Assembly (NCBI GenBank): GCA_020403045.1
Contig: JADBYK010000030.1
Location: 1 to 64,000 of the forward strand
Length of the DNA stretch: 64,000 nt
Direction of reading: 5' to 3'
DNA from: Cytophagales bacterium
GTDB taxonomy: Bacteria; Bacteroidota; Bacteroidia; Cytophagales; Cyclobacteriaceae
Under the pieces are notes generated by a model that was given only the letters and a program-made list of their open reading frames with translations, did no database searches and was not told the DNA's origin. Positions 17,098 to 26,945 of this stretch are shown piece by piece. Positions within the stretch are counted from its first letter, which is position 1, and every line of letters starts with the position of its first letter. The translations under genes and the position numbers were made by a program.

Positions 17098-19965
17098 ATG
17101 CGCTATCTTTTATTGCTTCTTTTCTTGAATTCGCTTTCTGCCTTTGGACAGAAAAAAATCATCACTACACCCACTGCCAAAAAACCATTGACTCATTCGG
17201 TGTATGATAGCTGGAAAGAAATTCCATATAAAGCCTTAACACCCGATGGGTCTGTGGCGGTGATGGCAATCAACCCACAAGATGGAGATGGCAAAGCGAT
17301 ATTCTATCATCTCAAAACAAATGCACAAGATTCGGTGAAGCGAGCTGCTGAAATAGGAATCACCTTCGATAGCAAACAAGTTGTTTTTAAAATCAAACCA
17401 CAACAAAAGGTGGTGAGAGAGCTACGCAGACAGAAAAAGAAAAAAGAAGATTTGCCGAAGGACTCGTTAGGAATTTATTCCGTTGCCGCACGCAAGACTG
17501 AAAAAGTGGCGGATGTAAAATCATTTAAAATACCGGAAAAAGCAGGTGGATGGCTCGCCTATCAGCTAGAAGCGAAAAAAGAAGTAAAACCAAAGGCGGA
17601 AGACAAGTCAAAATCGGAGGTAAAGCCCGAGGACCTGCCTGCCGGACAGACAGGGAAAAAAGAAGAGAAAAAACCTGACCAAAAGGCCAAGAAGAAAAAG
17701 GCCAACACTGATGACAACGGCTATACCCTCGTGCTACGCTCATTGGCAGATGGTAAAGAGAAAACTTTCGGCTATGTGAAAGACTATTCTTTTGCAAAAT
17801 TTGGTCAAGGCTTGTTGTTTTCCTCTACGGGAAACGACTCGACCATGAAAGCGGGTGTGTATTGGTATGACTTGACCAACGGCAATCTTGCCGCATTGCA
17901 TCAGGGCAAATCTAAATTCAAATACAAAGGTCTTTCCATCAGCGAAGACGGAAAACAAGCGGCCTTCTTAGTGGACACCGATACAACAAAAGCACTGGTG
18001 CGTCACTTTCAATTGCATGCGTGGAAGCAAGGTGAGCCTTCTGCGAAGCTGATCGATGCTGAAAATTCATTGGCATTACCGACCAATTGGTTGGTGAGCG
18101 AACACTATACTCCGCTCTTTAGCAAGGACGGGGGTAAGTTGTTTTTTGGTTCGTCACCGATACCTGCTGTGGCAGATACAACTTTATTGCCCGAAGAGAT
18201 GGCCGTTGTCGAAGTTTGGGGTGGCAATGACGATTATATCTATCCACAACAAAATAAACAGCTCGACACTGAAAAAAAACGCAGCTATTTAGTAGCCTAT
18301 GATTTGGCAACAAATACCATTAGGCAGGTTGGCAACAAAGATGTTCCCACGATTACCATTGGCAACGAAGGTAATTCAAAAATTCTGCTTGGAGAAAGTG
18401 ATGTAAAGCACCGAAAGATGATCACCTGGGACACTCAGAATTTTTCAGATGTGTATGTGTTTGATCTGGCCACCAACACCCGAAAATTGGTGCAAGAAAA
18501 AGTAAAAGGAAACGCCAATCTCTCTCCATTGGCAGAGTACGTGTATTGGTATAGTCTACCTGATACAACTTGGTTTGCCTATCACATCGCGACAGAAAAA
18601 GCCAGCCGGGTTTCAAAAGGCATTCGCGCAGGCGATGAAGAAGATGACCACCCTGACTTTCCAAACTCATATGGTTTGGCCGGTTGGACAAAAGACGATG
18701 CGCGCCTTTTGATTTACGACCGCTACGATATTTGGTCGCTCAATCCAAAAGGAGACGAAGCGCCTGTCAATCTTACTAAGATTGGCCGCACGGAAAAGAT
18801 TCGATTCCGTTATGTTCGTCTTGATAATGAAGAAAGATTTATCAATCCCGACAAAGAATTTCTGTTGAGTGCATTTAATGAAACGACCAAGGCTGCGGGC
18901 TATTACAAACTCAATTTAAAAACCAATCAGCTGACCAAGTTAATGATGAGCGACCATCGCTATTCGTTTACTTCAAAAGCAAAAAATGCTAATCAGCTTT
19001 TGTTCACTCGGGAAAGCTTCCGTGAATATCCCGATGTCTGGACCACCGATTTTTCATTTGTAACGCCAAAGAAGATAAGTGATGCCAATCCACAAATGAA
19101 AAATTATTTCTGGGGTTCGGTAGAAAAAATTTCGTGGACATCACTTGATAATATTCCGTTAGAAGGTTTACTCTACAAACCGGAAGGTTTTGATCCAAAA
19201 AAGAAGTATCCAATGATGGTATACTTCTACGAGAAGTATGCCGAGGATATTCATCAACATTACGCACCTGCGCCTATTCGATCGTTTATTAACTTCTCTT
19301 TATATGCCAGCAATGGCTATTTGGTTTTCGTACCAGACATCGTTTACAAAATTGGCTATCCAGGCGAGAGTGCACATAACTGCGTGTTGCCGGGTGTTAC
19401 ATCTTTGATAAGCAAAGGATTTGTAGATGAAAAACATATTGGAATACAAGGCCATAGTTGGGGAGGCTATCAAGCAGCTTATTTAATCACGCGCACTAAT
19501 TTATTTGCCGCTGCCGAAGCGGGTGCACCCGTAGTGAACATGATCAGTGCCTACGGTGGTGTGCGTTGGGAGAGTGGTTTGAGTAGAATGTTTCAATACG
19601 AAAAATCACAAACGCGTTTGGGAGCTTCGCTTTGGGAGAAACCTCTACTGTATTTAGAGAACTCGCCCATTTTATTTGCAGATAAAATTCAAACTCCATT
19701 GATGATGATGCACAATGATGCGGATGGCGCGGTGCCCTGGTACCAGGGCATTGAGTGTTACATGGCGTTACGCAGAATGAACAAGCCCGTGTGGATGCTG
19801 AATTACAATGGACAGGGACACGGCCTTACACAACGGCAAGACCGCACCGACTTCGCTATAAGGATGATGCAGTTCTTCGATCACTATCTGAAAAATTCAC
19901 CTATGCCTGTTTGGATGAAGGAGGGGATTCCTGCCGTTAATAAAAATGCATTAAAAGGGTATTAG
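17098..19965 (+). CDS. S9 family (prolyl oligopeptidase/DPP-like) exported peptidase
   Basis: The 955-residue protein starts with a signal peptide (1-17, AFGQ), continues with a long beta-propeller-like region, and ends with an alpha/beta-hydrolase domain (about 690-930). The catalytic triad is visible: Ser787 in GHSWGGYQ, Asp876 in NDADGAVPW, His908 in NGQGHGL. S9 members cut peptides, often after proline or acylated residues. Residues about 160-205 are a Lys/Glu-rich low-complexity insert that contains a palindromic repeat read as LPAGQTG (17634-17654). It may form an operon with the SpoU methyltransferase 15 bases downstream. Confidence 0.9.
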   Translation: MRYLLLLLFLNSLSAFGQKKIITTPTAKKPLTHSVYDSWKEIPYKALTPDGSVAVMAINPQDGDGKAIFYHLKTNAQDSVKRAAEIGITFDSKQVVFKIKPQQKVVRELRRQKKKKEDLPKDSLGIYSVAARKTEKVADVKSFKIPEKAGGWLAYQLEAKKEVKPKAEDKSKSEVKPEDLPAGQTGKKEEKKPDQKAKKKKANTDDNGYTLVLRSLADGKEKTFGYVKDYSFAKFGQGLLFSSTGNDSTMKAGVYWYDLTNGNLAALHQGKSKFKYKGLSISEDGKQAAFLVDTDTTKALVRHFQLHAWKQGEPSAKLIDAENSLALPTNWLVSEHYTPLFSKDGGKLFFGSSPIPAVADTTLLPEEMAVVEVWGGNDDYIYPQQNKQLDTEKKRSYLVAYDLATNTIRQVGNKDVPTITIGNEGNSKILLGESDVKHRKMITWDTQNFSDVYVFDLATNTRKLVQEKVKGNANLSPLAEYVYWYSLPDTTWFAYHIATEKASRVSKGIRAGDEEDDHPDFPNSYGLAGWTKDDARLLIYDRYDIWSLNPKGDEAPVNLTKIGRTEKIRFRYVRLDNEERFINPDKEFLLSAFNETTKAAGYYKLNLKTNQLTKLMMSDHRYSFTSKAKNANQLLFTRESFREYPDVWTTDFSFVTPKKISDANPQMKNYFWGSVEKISWTSLDNIPLEGLLYKPEGFDPKKKYPMMVYFYEKYAEDIHQHYAPAPIRSFINFSLYASNGYLVFVPDIVYKIGYPGESAHNCVLPGVTSLISKGFVDEKHIGIQGHSWGGYQAAYLITRTNLFAAAEAGAPVVNMISAYGGVRWESGLSRMFQYEKSQTRLGASLWEKPLLYLENSPILFADKIQTPLMMMHNDADGAVPWYQGIECYMALRRMNKPVWMLNYNGQGHGLTQRQDRTDFAIRMMQFFDHYLKNSPMPVWMKEGIPAVNKNALKGY
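17634..17654. repeat. Short GC-rich palindromic repeat embedded in the S9 peptidase gene
   Basis: The segment starting CCTGCCTGCCGG and ending ACAGACAGG is a near-palindrome with a few C/A differences between arms. It is read in frame as LPAGQTG inside the low-complexity insert. It is the same class of short GC-rich palindrome as 3184-3204 in mutS. Confidence 0.5.
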
Positions 19966-19980
19966 CAGTAACTTGAAACA

Positions 19981-20511
19981 ATGAAAAAACTCAAGCTCGA
20001 AGAGCTAGGCCGCATCTCTGTAGATCAATTTAAAGAAACCCACAAAATTCCGGTTTGCATTCTGCTCGACAATGTTCGCAGCTTGCACAATGTTGGTTCT
20101 GCCTTTCGAACGGCAGATGCCTTTCGAATTGAAAAGATAGTACTGACAGGAATTACAGGCACTCCACCGCACCGCGAAATTCATAAAACGGCTTTGGGCG
20201 CCACCGAGTCTGTCTCTTGGGAGTATTCAGAAAGCACCCATGCTGCAATCCAACAGCTAAAGGCATCAGGCCATCTCATCGTGTTGATTGAACAAACCAA
20301 TGAAAGCTCGCCTCTTCAATCTTTTGCAATTGAACAAGGAAAAAAGTATTGCTTAGTATTCGGAAACGAAGTCAATGGGGTAAGCGATGAAGCCATCGAA
20401 CTGGGCGATGTAGCATTGGAGATTCCACAAAGTGGGACAAAACACTCGCTGAATATATCTGTTTGTGTTGGGATAGTGGCCTGGGAGTTTTTCAAAAAGA
20501 CACGTTTATGA
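19981..20511 (+). CDS. TrmH/SpoU family RNA methyltransferase
   Basis: The 176-residue protein shows the three SPOUT motifs: LDNVRSLHNVGSAFRTADAF (motif 1, about 29-48), LVFGNEVNGVSDE (motif 2, about 127-139), and EIPQSGTKHSLNISVCVGI (motif 3, about 149-167). It lacks an N-terminal substrate-binding extension, so it is a minimal TrmH/TrmL-like 2'-O-methyltransferase for tRNA or rRNA. The exact target is not readable. Its stop overlaps the start of the next gene (ATGA). Confidence 0.9.
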   Translation: MKKLKLEELGRISVDQFKETHKIPVCILLDNVRSLHNVGSAFRTADAFRIEKIVLTGITGTPPHREIHKTALGATESVSWEYSESTHAAIQQLKASGHLIVLIEQTNESSPLQSFAIEQGKKYCLVFGNEVNGVSDEAIELGDVALEIPQSGTKHSLNISVCVGIVAWEFFKKTRL

Positions 20512-20981
20512 CCTTCGCCACCCTTGCTGAGATTAAGAAAGAACTGCAACAGGTAGATGCAGATTTGCTACAAACGCTTTGCCTCAGGCTTGCCAAGTAT
20601 AAAAAAGAGAACAAAGAGTTGTTGGGCTACTTGCTCTTTGAATCGCAAAATGAGCCCAGCTACATTCGGCAAATCAAAGAAGATATCGACCTCCAATTTG
20701 AAGAACTGAAGGATCGCAATTTGTACATCGTAAAAAAGATGTTGCGGAAGATACTTCGGTATACGAATCGACACATCAAGTATTCTACCCATGACGAAAC
20801 GGACTTAGAATTGCGAATCTATTTTTGCGAGAAAGTAAAAGCTGCCAAAATCCCATTGGCTACCACCGCCACGCTTTTTAATCTTTATCAGGGGCAATTA
20901 AATAAGATTAATGCGATCGTATCCAAATTGCCGGAAGATTTGCAAAGTGACTATGCCAGAGCCATTGCGGCCATTTCTTGA
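20508..20981 (+). CDS. Conserved-looking cytoplasmic protein, unknown function
   Basis: From the ATG at 20508, overlapping the upstream TGA, the protein has 157 residues. It is mostly helical and charged (KKELQQ, AKYKKENKELLGYLL, DLQFEELKDRN), with no signal or membrane segments. I do not recognise a family. The four-base overlap implies coupling to the RNA methyltransferase, so a role in RNA metabolism is possible (inference). Confidence 0.65.
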   Translation: MTFATLAEIKKELQQVDADLLQTLCLRLAKYKKENKELLGYLLFESQNEPSYIRQIKEDIDLQFEELKDRNLYIVKKMLRKILRYTNRHIKYSTHDETDLELRIYFCEKVKAAKIPLATTATLFNLYQGQLNKINAIVSKLPEDLQSDYARAIAAIS

Positions 20982-20984
20982 ATC

Positions 20985-21069
20985 AATTCTGTGATTCGTT
21001 AATTTGCTAATTTGAAAAGACATGTTGATCTTACCACATCAACAAATAGCCGAATCAACAAATTATAGC
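20985..21069. repeat. Intergenic inverted repeat (family 1, copy A)
   Basis: GATTCGTTAATTTGCTAATTTG-type sequence at about 20991-21014 is answered by its approximate reverse complement (ATAGCCGAATCAACAAATTAT) at about 21047-21067. A similar inverted pair occurs at 35037-35141. It sits just before the GMC oxidoreductase start and is probably a dispersed structured repeat. Confidence 0.5.
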
Positions 21070-22671
21070 ATGACCTACGACTACATTATCATTGGTGCTG
21101 GCTCTGCCGGTTGTGTACTGGCTAATCGCCTCTCAGAAGATCCTTCCAAAACGGTGCTACTTATCGAAGCCGGAGGCAAAGACACCAAACCTGAAATCCA
21201 CATCCCACAGGCCTATCTAAAACTTCATCACAGCAACGTGGATTGGAATTGCTATTGGACGGAGCCGCAGAAGCATTTAGATAACCGTAAAATCTATCAC
21301 CCAAGAGGTAAAGTACTCGGGGGTTCCAGCTCCACCAATGCCATGGCCTACATTCGTGGGCAGCGAGAAGATTATGATCACTGGAAAAATTTGGGCAACG
21401 AAGGTTGGGGCTATGAAGAGGTGTTGCCGTATTTCAAAAAGTCAGAGCATAATGAGCAGTTCGAAAATGAGTTTCACGCCAAACACGGTTTGCTTAACGT
21501 AACTCAGGCGTATTGGTATCACACTCAAATGGGTGAGGCCTTTATCAACGCATGTAATGAAAAAGGAATACGCCTGAACAACGATGTGAATGGTGAAATT
21601 CAGGAAGGAGCCGGATGGTTTCAATACACGATGAAAGACAGCAAGCGCTTTAGCGCAGCAAAAGCATTTCTGGTGCCTGCATTGAAACGTAAAAACCTTA
21701 CGGTGATGACAGGTGCGCTTTGCAAAAAGATTGTAGTGGAGAGCGATCGAGCAACAGGCATTGAATTTATGACGAGCCGAAGCAACACGTTGATCGCACG
21801 GGCGCGCAAAGAAGTGATTGTAAGTGCGGGTGCTTTTGAGTCTCCCAAGTTGCTGATGCTTTCGGGCATCGGTGAAAAGAGCGAATTAAAAAAACATGGC
21901 ATCGATGTCAAGAAAGAGCTGCCAGGAGTGGGAAAAAATCTGCATGATCACATTTTTTATCCTGTTAGCAGTTTAACCACCATCAAGTCGAATAATTATT
22001 ATTTGCCTTGGTATCGTCAAGCAGTAGCCTTGGTAGAGTTTCTTTTTACAAAGAGTGGCCCGATGTCAATTGGTCCATTAGAAGCAGTTGCGTTTGTCAA
22101 GTCCTCATCTGAAAAAATCCGCCCAGACATACAATTTCAATTTACTCCTACCAATGCTGGTACAGATAAAATTGCCAATATGTACGACATGAGTTCATTT
22201 CCTTCTGCTGATGGTTATTCCATTTTTCCGGCACAAGTTAGACCGGAAAGTCGCGGGTATGTAGCGTTACAGTCGGCTGATTTTTCGGCTGCCCCGATAA
22301 TCGACCCGAATTACTTAAGGGAAGAACTGGACAAAAAGATACAAGTTGCCGGAGGCAGAAAGGCATTGGAAGTTTTAGAGGCAGATGCATTTGCTTCCAT
22401 CCGTATCAAAACCCATTTACCTAAACAACGTGATTCGGACGAAGCCTGGTTGGCACATATTCGCGAATCGGCAGAATGTATCTATCATCCGGTAGGCACG
22501 TGCAAAATGGGAGTCGATGAAATGGCGGTGGTTGATCCACAGCTTAGAGTAAAAGGCATTTCCAATCTTAGAGTGATTGATGCTTCGATCATGCCCACGA
22601 TCAGCAGTGGTAATACCAATGCGCCAACGATAATGATTGCGGAGAAGGGGGCGGATTTAATAAAAGCGTAG
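21070..22671 (+). CDS. GMC family FAD oxidoreductase (choline dehydrogenase-like)
   Basis: From the ATG at 21070 the protein has 533 residues. The FAD-binding Rossmann motif DYIIIGAGSAGCVLANRL starts at residue 4; the GMC signature HPRGKVLGGSSSTNAMAYIRG follows at about 77-97. The C-terminal catalytic region has IYHPVGTCKMG (His473) and SGNTNAPTIMIAEKGAD. These enzymes oxidise primary or secondary alcohols with FAD. BetA-like choline oxidation is possible, but no betaine genes are adjacent. An upstream ATG at 21022 lies in the repeat and is rejected. Confidence 0.88.
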   Translation: MTYDYIIIGAGSAGCVLANRLSEDPSKTVLLIEAGGKDTKPEIHIPQAYLKLHHSNVDWNCYWTEPQKHLDNRKIYHPRGKVLGGSSSTNAMAYIRGQREDYDHWKNLGNEGWGYEEVLPYFKKSEHNEQFENEFHAKHGLLNVTQAYWYHTQMGEAFINACNEKGIRLNNDVNGEIQEGAGWFQYTMKDSKRFSAAKAFLVPALKRKNLTVMTGALCKKIVVESDRATGIEFMTSRSNTLIARARKEVIVSAGAFESPKLLMLSGIGEKSELKKHGIDVKKELPGVGKNLHDHIFYPVSSLTTIKSNNYYLPWYRQAVALVEFLFTKSGPMSIGPLEAVAFVKSSSEKIRPDIQFQFTPTNAGTDKIANMYDMSSFPSADGYSIFPAQVRPESRGYVALQSADFSAAPIIDPNYLREELDKKIQVAGGRKALEVLEADAFASIRIKTHLPKQRDSDEAWLAHIRESAECIYHPVGTCKMGVDEMAVVDPQLRVKGISNLRVIDASIMPTISSGNTNAPTIMIAEKGADLIKA

Positions 22672-22697
22672 ATTGAATTTCATTTATTTTCATTGCA

Positions 22698-24185
22698 ATG
22701 ATTAATATTTTTTTATCCCATTCCTATAAGCGATTTATACGTTCTGTTGCCTTTGGTAGAGAATTAACGAAAGGAATTTTCATGGCCTTATTGGCCCTAA
22801 TGCTCATTGCTTACGCATTGATAGCGGGCTTCGCTTTGGATGGGCTAGTCACCAAAGTATTTGAACAACCAGATAGTTTGCTTTTTGTCAACCGATTGTT
22901 GCTCTACTATTTTGTGTTTGAGTTCGTGATGCGCTACTTCATGCAAAATGTGCCGGCACTCGATGTTCAACCGTATTTGCATTTGCCGATTAAGCGAACT
23001 TTGATCGCTCATTTTCTGCTTTCAAAATCATGGCTCCATGTTTTTAACAGCATTGTACTTCTACTTTTTACCCCTTTTGCTTTTACGGTGGTGGCTGGCC
23101 GGGTTGGCACAACATACGCATTAGGTTGGCTGGGTTCTTTAGTCATTTTGAGTTGGGTGTTGCACTATTTGGTGATTTTTTATAAAAAGAAACTAGATGA
23201 TAGCATATGGGGTATCATTGCATTTGGGAGTGCGTTTGGATCTTTGGGGGCAGCGGATTACTTCCAATGGTTCAAATTATCTGATGTATCCGCCATTGTT
23301 TTCCGGGCGTCATCGACCATTTGGTATGTTTTGGTTACCGGTTTGATCTTGTTCTTCTTTTTATACCGGCTCAATTTTCAGAGCTTTGTTTCAAGTCTTT
23401 ATGGTGATGACTGGAGTAATAAAAAAAACAGTGCGACTGAGTGGGGGAAGTATAGCGACTGGCAATTTCTAAAAGGCTTTGGTGCGTATGGAGAGTGGAT
23501 TAGCCTAGAAATTAAACTAATACTTCGGAACAAACGACCACGAACGTTTTTATTCCTTAGTGGATTTTTACTGTTGTATGGATTGATTTTTTATAATGAT
23601 GGAGGCAACAGTCAAAAGATGCCAGGCTTTTCTTTATTTGTCGCCACGTTCATTACCGGGGCTTTCATGATTAACTACGGACAATTATTGTTTAGCTGGC
23701 AAGGTTGTCATTTCGATTTTACTCTTACGAGGCCCATTTCAGTTCGGCATTTTATTGAATCGAAATATTGGTTGTTGAGTGCTACCATGTTAATTGCGTT
23801 TGTGTTGAGCTTGCCATATGCTTATTTCGGATGGAAGATTATTTTAGTACATCTGGCAATAATGCTCTTCAATATGGGGATCAATGTTTTTATCATGATG
23901 AATATTGCCATGTGGGGCCCTAAAAGAATAGATTTAAAAAATGGGGATATCTTCAACTACGAAGGCATAGGAGCTGCTCAGTATGTAATGGCATTTCCCA
24001 TTTTACTGGCGCCATATGTTTTCTATTTGCCGTTTAGTTTTCTGGTTTCTTCAGAAGTAGGGATATTAGCGGTTGGGTCAGTGGGATTGACCGGGTTCGC
24101 ATTGCGACCCTATCTTATAAATCTTACAACGAAAAGACTAGAGAATAGAAAGTACTTAATTGCCGCAGGTTTCCGCAAAGAGTAA
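22698..24185 (+). CDS. DUF5687 family ABC-transporter permease-like protein
   Basis: The 495-residue protein has about ten to twelve hydrophobic segments. It begins MINIFLSHSYKRFIRSVAFGRE and includes LDVQPYLHLPIKRTLIAHFLLSKS, typical of DUF5687. The ABC ATPase gene follows after 10 bases, so the two very likely form one exporter of unknown substrate. Confidence 0.8.
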   Translation: MINIFLSHSYKRFIRSVAFGRELTKGIFMALLALMLIAYALIAGFALDGLVTKVFEQPDSLLFVNRLLLYYFVFEFVMRYFMQNVPALDVQPYLHLPIKRTLIAHFLLSKSWLHVFNSIVLLLFTPFAFTVVAGRVGTTYALGWLGSLVILSWVLHYLVIFYKKKLDDSIWGIIAFGSAFGSLGAADYFQWFKLSDVSAIVFRASSTIWYVLVTGLILFFFLYRLNFQSFVSSLYGDDWSNKKNSATEWGKYSDWQFLKGFGAYGEWISLEIKLILRNKRPRTFLFLSGFLLLYGLIFYNDGGNSQKMPGFSLFVATFITGAFMINYGQLLFSWQGCHFDFTLTRPISVRHFIESKYWLLSATMLIAFVLSLPYAYFGWKIILVHLAIMLFNMGINVFIMMNIAMWGPKRIDLKNGDIFNYEGIGAAQYVMAFPILLAPYVFYLPFSFLVSSEVGILAVGSVGLTGFALRPYLINLTTKRLENRKYLIAAGFRKE

Positions 24186-24195
24186 ATTTAAATCT

Positions 24196-24888
24196 ATGAT
24201 TGAGATAAAGGGACTCAAAAAAATTTATAAGAACGTTACTGTTATTGACATCGAACAGCTTTCTATCAGTAACAATGAAAGCTTTGGTTTGGTTGGCAAC
24301 AATGGTGCTGGCAAAACAACTTTGTTTCGCATGATGCTCGATTTGGTAAAACCCACCGAAGGCATCGTAATCATCGATGGAAAAAATGTGCAAGGCAGCG
24401 ATGAGTGGAAAAAGCAAGTGGGTTCTTTTTTAGATGAAGGGTTTTTGATTCCCTACCTCACCCCGAACGAATACTTTCGTTTTGTTGGGAACCTGCACGG
24501 CTACAGCACGGCCGATTTAAAGGCTTTCTTAGAAAAGTTCGAAGTCATTTTTCATGGAGAAATTAACGGTCAGAACAAATACATTGGAGATTTATCAAAA
24601 GGGAATTTGAAAAAGGTAGGTATTGCAGCCTCCTTCATTGGCAATCCACAAATAATTATGCTGGACGAACCGTTTGAAAACCTAGACCCTACTTCGCAAA
24701 TCCGGTTGAAGGAATTATTGCAAGCTGAACGCAAACTCCGCCAAGTCACTTACTTGATCTCTAGCCACGACTTAAACCACGTGACCGAAATTTGCGACCG
24801 TATTGTGTTGCTTGAAAAAGGGAAAGTAATCAAAGATCTGCGCGGTAGCAATACGTTAGCCGAACTGGAGTCGTATTTTAAAGGTTAG
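24196..24888 (+). CDS. ABC transporter ATP-binding protein
   Basis: From the ATG at 24196 the protein has 230 residues. Walker A is GNNGAGKTTLFRMM (about 33-46), the signature is LSKGNLKKVGIAASF (in place of LSGGQ, a common variant in ABC-2 type exporters), Walker B is IIMLDEPFENLDP, and the H-loop is SSHDLNH. It pairs with the DUF5687 permease. The 13 residues upstream of this ATG overlap the permease end and are excluded. Confidence 0.9.
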   Translation: MIEIKGLKKIYKNVTVIDIEQLSISNNESFGLVGNNGAGKTTLFRMMLDLVKPTEGIVIIDGKNVQGSDEWKKQVGSFLDEGFLIPYLTPNEYFRFVGNLHGYSTADLKAFLEKFEVIFHGEINGQNKYIGDLSKGNLKKVGIAASFIGNPQIIMLDEPFENLDPTSQIRLKELLQAERKLRQVTYLISSHDLNHVTEICDRIVLLEKGKVIKDLRGSNTLAELESYFKG

Positions 24889-24922
24889 CACCTAGTCTAA
24901 GTTGAATTTTTACAAAACAGCT

Positions 24923-25924
24923 ATGAAAGCCCGATCCGTTTTATCGATCGTATTACTGAGTCTTATTTGCTCGTGTGGGAAAGAAAGCAACCCAGCCCCT
25001 TCGCAAACTTTTGTCACCGGTTGGAATGAAAACTTGACCCTCAAGATCGGTTCGCAAACTCGATATTTTAGAGTTTATCAGCCCGCAGGGTTAGTCTCCA
25101 ACGCTCCCGTTTTGATTTTGCTTCACGGAGGGGGGCAGAGCATGACCGATATTTTTGAAACCACTGCGGGAGGTACGCGCGTGTGGACTACTGTGGCAGA
25201 CGAGGAAAAGTTTTTATTGCTTGTTCCCAATGGGTTTGAGGAAGCTACAAAAAGCGCGAATGGCAATAATCAAAATTGGAATGATTGCCGGCCACTCACA
25301 TCTGCGAATCCTGGATATACGAGTCAAGATGATGTTACGTTTATCAGTGAGTTAATTGAGTGGACAAAAAAATCATTTAGTGTAGACAACACGAGATTTT
25401 ATGTAACCGGTTCTTCCAATGGCGGGCTTTTAGGCTATCGATTGGCAACCGAGCTTAATTCGAAGATTGCTGCAATTGCTTCCTTCATAGCAAATCACCC
25501 TTCTCCCAACGAATGCACCGCACCGTCCGCGCCCATGCCTATAATGATTTGCGTGGGAACGCTCGACCCGCTGATGCCATTTTTGGGAGGCAATGTATCA
25601 GCCAGCAATCGAGGCACGGTGCTATCGGCTGCTGAAACTCTTACCTTTTGGTTGGCTGCCAATGGGGTATCCTCATCAGATTTTGTGTTGACCAACCTTC
25701 CAGACATCAATACAAACGACAACAGCACGATTGTGAAGCGATCTTACGCAGCTTCCAATCCAGCAAAAGAAATTGAATTTTATACTGTTGTGGGTGGTGG
25801 TCATAACATGCCTTCTATCGCTAACCCATTGTCTACATTAGCTCAAACAGCGGTTGGGCCGCAAAACCAAGACATCGAAGGCGCACGGGTAGCGTGGAAT
25901 TTTTTGAAGCGACACAAAAAATAG
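24923..25924 (+). CDS. PHB depolymerase/feruloyl esterase-like lipoprotein (CE1-type)
   Basis: From the ATG at 24923 the protein has 333 residues and a lipoprotein signal (LSLICSCG, Cys18). It has an alpha/beta-hydrolase core with an HGGGQS oxyanion region, nucleophile Ser165 in TGSSNGGLLG, Asp215 in GTLDPLMPF, and His294 in GGGHNMPS. The family (LpqC / esterase PHB depolymerase) includes feruloyl and acetylxylan esterases. The substrate here is unknown. It is followed 35 bases later by another lipoprotein hydrolase. Confidence 0.85.
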   Translation: MKARSVLSIVLLSLICSCGKESNPAPSQTFVTGWNENLTLKIGSQTRYFRVYQPAGLVSNAPVLILLHGGGQSMTDIFETTAGGTRVWTTVADEEKFLLLVPNGFEEATKSANGNNQNWNDCRPLTSANPGYTSQDDVTFISELIEWTKKSFSVDNTRFYVTGSSNGGLLGYRLATELNSKIAAIASFIANHPSPNECTAPSAPMPIMICVGTLDPLMPFLGGNVSASNRGTVLSAAETLTFWLAANGVSSSDFVLTNLPDINTNDNSTIVKRSYAASNPAKEIEFYTVVGGGHNMPSIANPLSTLAQTAVGPQNQDIEGARVAWNFLKRHKK

Positions 25925-25959
25925 CCAACTTTTTTGTTCCCATTTTTATTAACCTTAAG

Positions 25960-26883
25960 ATGAACCGATTTCTACTCCTCTTTTTACTAATTCCATTTGC
26001 TTGTGGAGATAAATCGACAACCGATGGTACTCCTGCACAAGATATTTCAACTTTGATTATGCCCAAGCAAACGGATGCAGGCTATTCATCTAGTGACTTA
26101 GAGCATTACGTAGTAAGAAATAATAAAATACATATAAACAAACTGCTGCTTTTCATCGGAGGAAGCTTCAGTGTGCCTAAAGATTATTATTTTATTTGTA
26201 ACCAAGCGGCTACGTTTGGGTTGGATGTAATCAGCCTGTCTTACCCCAATAATGTAGCTACAGCTTCCCTTGGCACAAGTACTGACCCTATGATTTTTGA
26301 TAACTACCGAGAGGAAATCTGTTTAGGTAACCCAGCAAGCAATGTAGTTTCAGTAGATGTATTCAACTCTGTCAACACACGAGCAACCAAGCTGGTCGTT
26401 TATCTTAAAGCCACCTTCCCTAACGAAAATTGGGGGCAATACCTAACCACGAGTAATACCTTGCAATGGAGTAAAGTAGTCGTTGCAGGGCATTCACAAG
26501 GTTCGGGCCACGCCTGTTACTTAGGAAAAAAGAATCTAGTAGACAGAGTGGTCATGCTCTCCGGCCCCAATGATTACAGCACCCATTTTAGTGCTCCCGG
26601 AAATTGGCTTGCGGTAAGTGGACTTACCCCATTGACAAAACATTTTGCACTACTTCATGCGAAAGACGAAATTATAGCTTTCGATTATCAGGTAGCCAAC
26701 TTGAGAGGCCTAGGATTGTTGGGTTTCAAACAAAACCCAACCCCTGTGGATAACTTGCCAAGTCCCTTTGATAATGCCGGGGTGCTGGCATTAGACATTT
26801 CCGCAAACTCGTTCCATGCCTCTACCGTTGGCCAAAACCCTATTTTGCCCGATGTGTGGAAGTATCTTTTTACCGCGGAGTAA
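25960..26883 (+). CDS. Alpha/beta-hydrolase lipoprotein
   Basis: From the ATG at 25960 the protein has 307 residues, with a lipoprotein signal (LIPFACG, Cys15). The nucleophile elbow is VVVAGHSQGSGHACY (Ser179), followed by VDRVVMLSGPND. The likely Asp lies in LLHAKDEIIAFDY and the His in SANSFHAST. It resembles the BPSS1187-like hydrolases. The tandem of two lipidated hydrolases suggests a joint envelope role, but no substrate can be inferred. Confidence 0.78.
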   Translation: MNRFLLLFLLIPFACGDKSTTDGTPAQDISTLIMPKQTDAGYSSSDLEHYVVRNNKIHINKLLLFIGGSFSVPKDYYFICNQAATFGLDVISLSYPNNVATASLGTSTDPMIFDNYREEICLGNPASNVVSVDVFNSVNTRATKLVVYLKATFPNENWGQYLTTSNTLQWSKVVVAGHSQGSGHACYLGKKNLVDRVVMLSGPNDYSTHFSAPGNWLAVSGLTPLTKHFALLHAKDEIIAFDYQVANLRGLGLLGFKQNPTPVDNLPSPFDNAGVLALDISANSFHASTVGQNPILPDVWKYLFTAE

Positions 26884-26945
26884 GTGAAATGGAATTTCCG
26901 CTTCGTAAACTTTTACGATCTTGATGAATATGTTTAGATTGCCCG

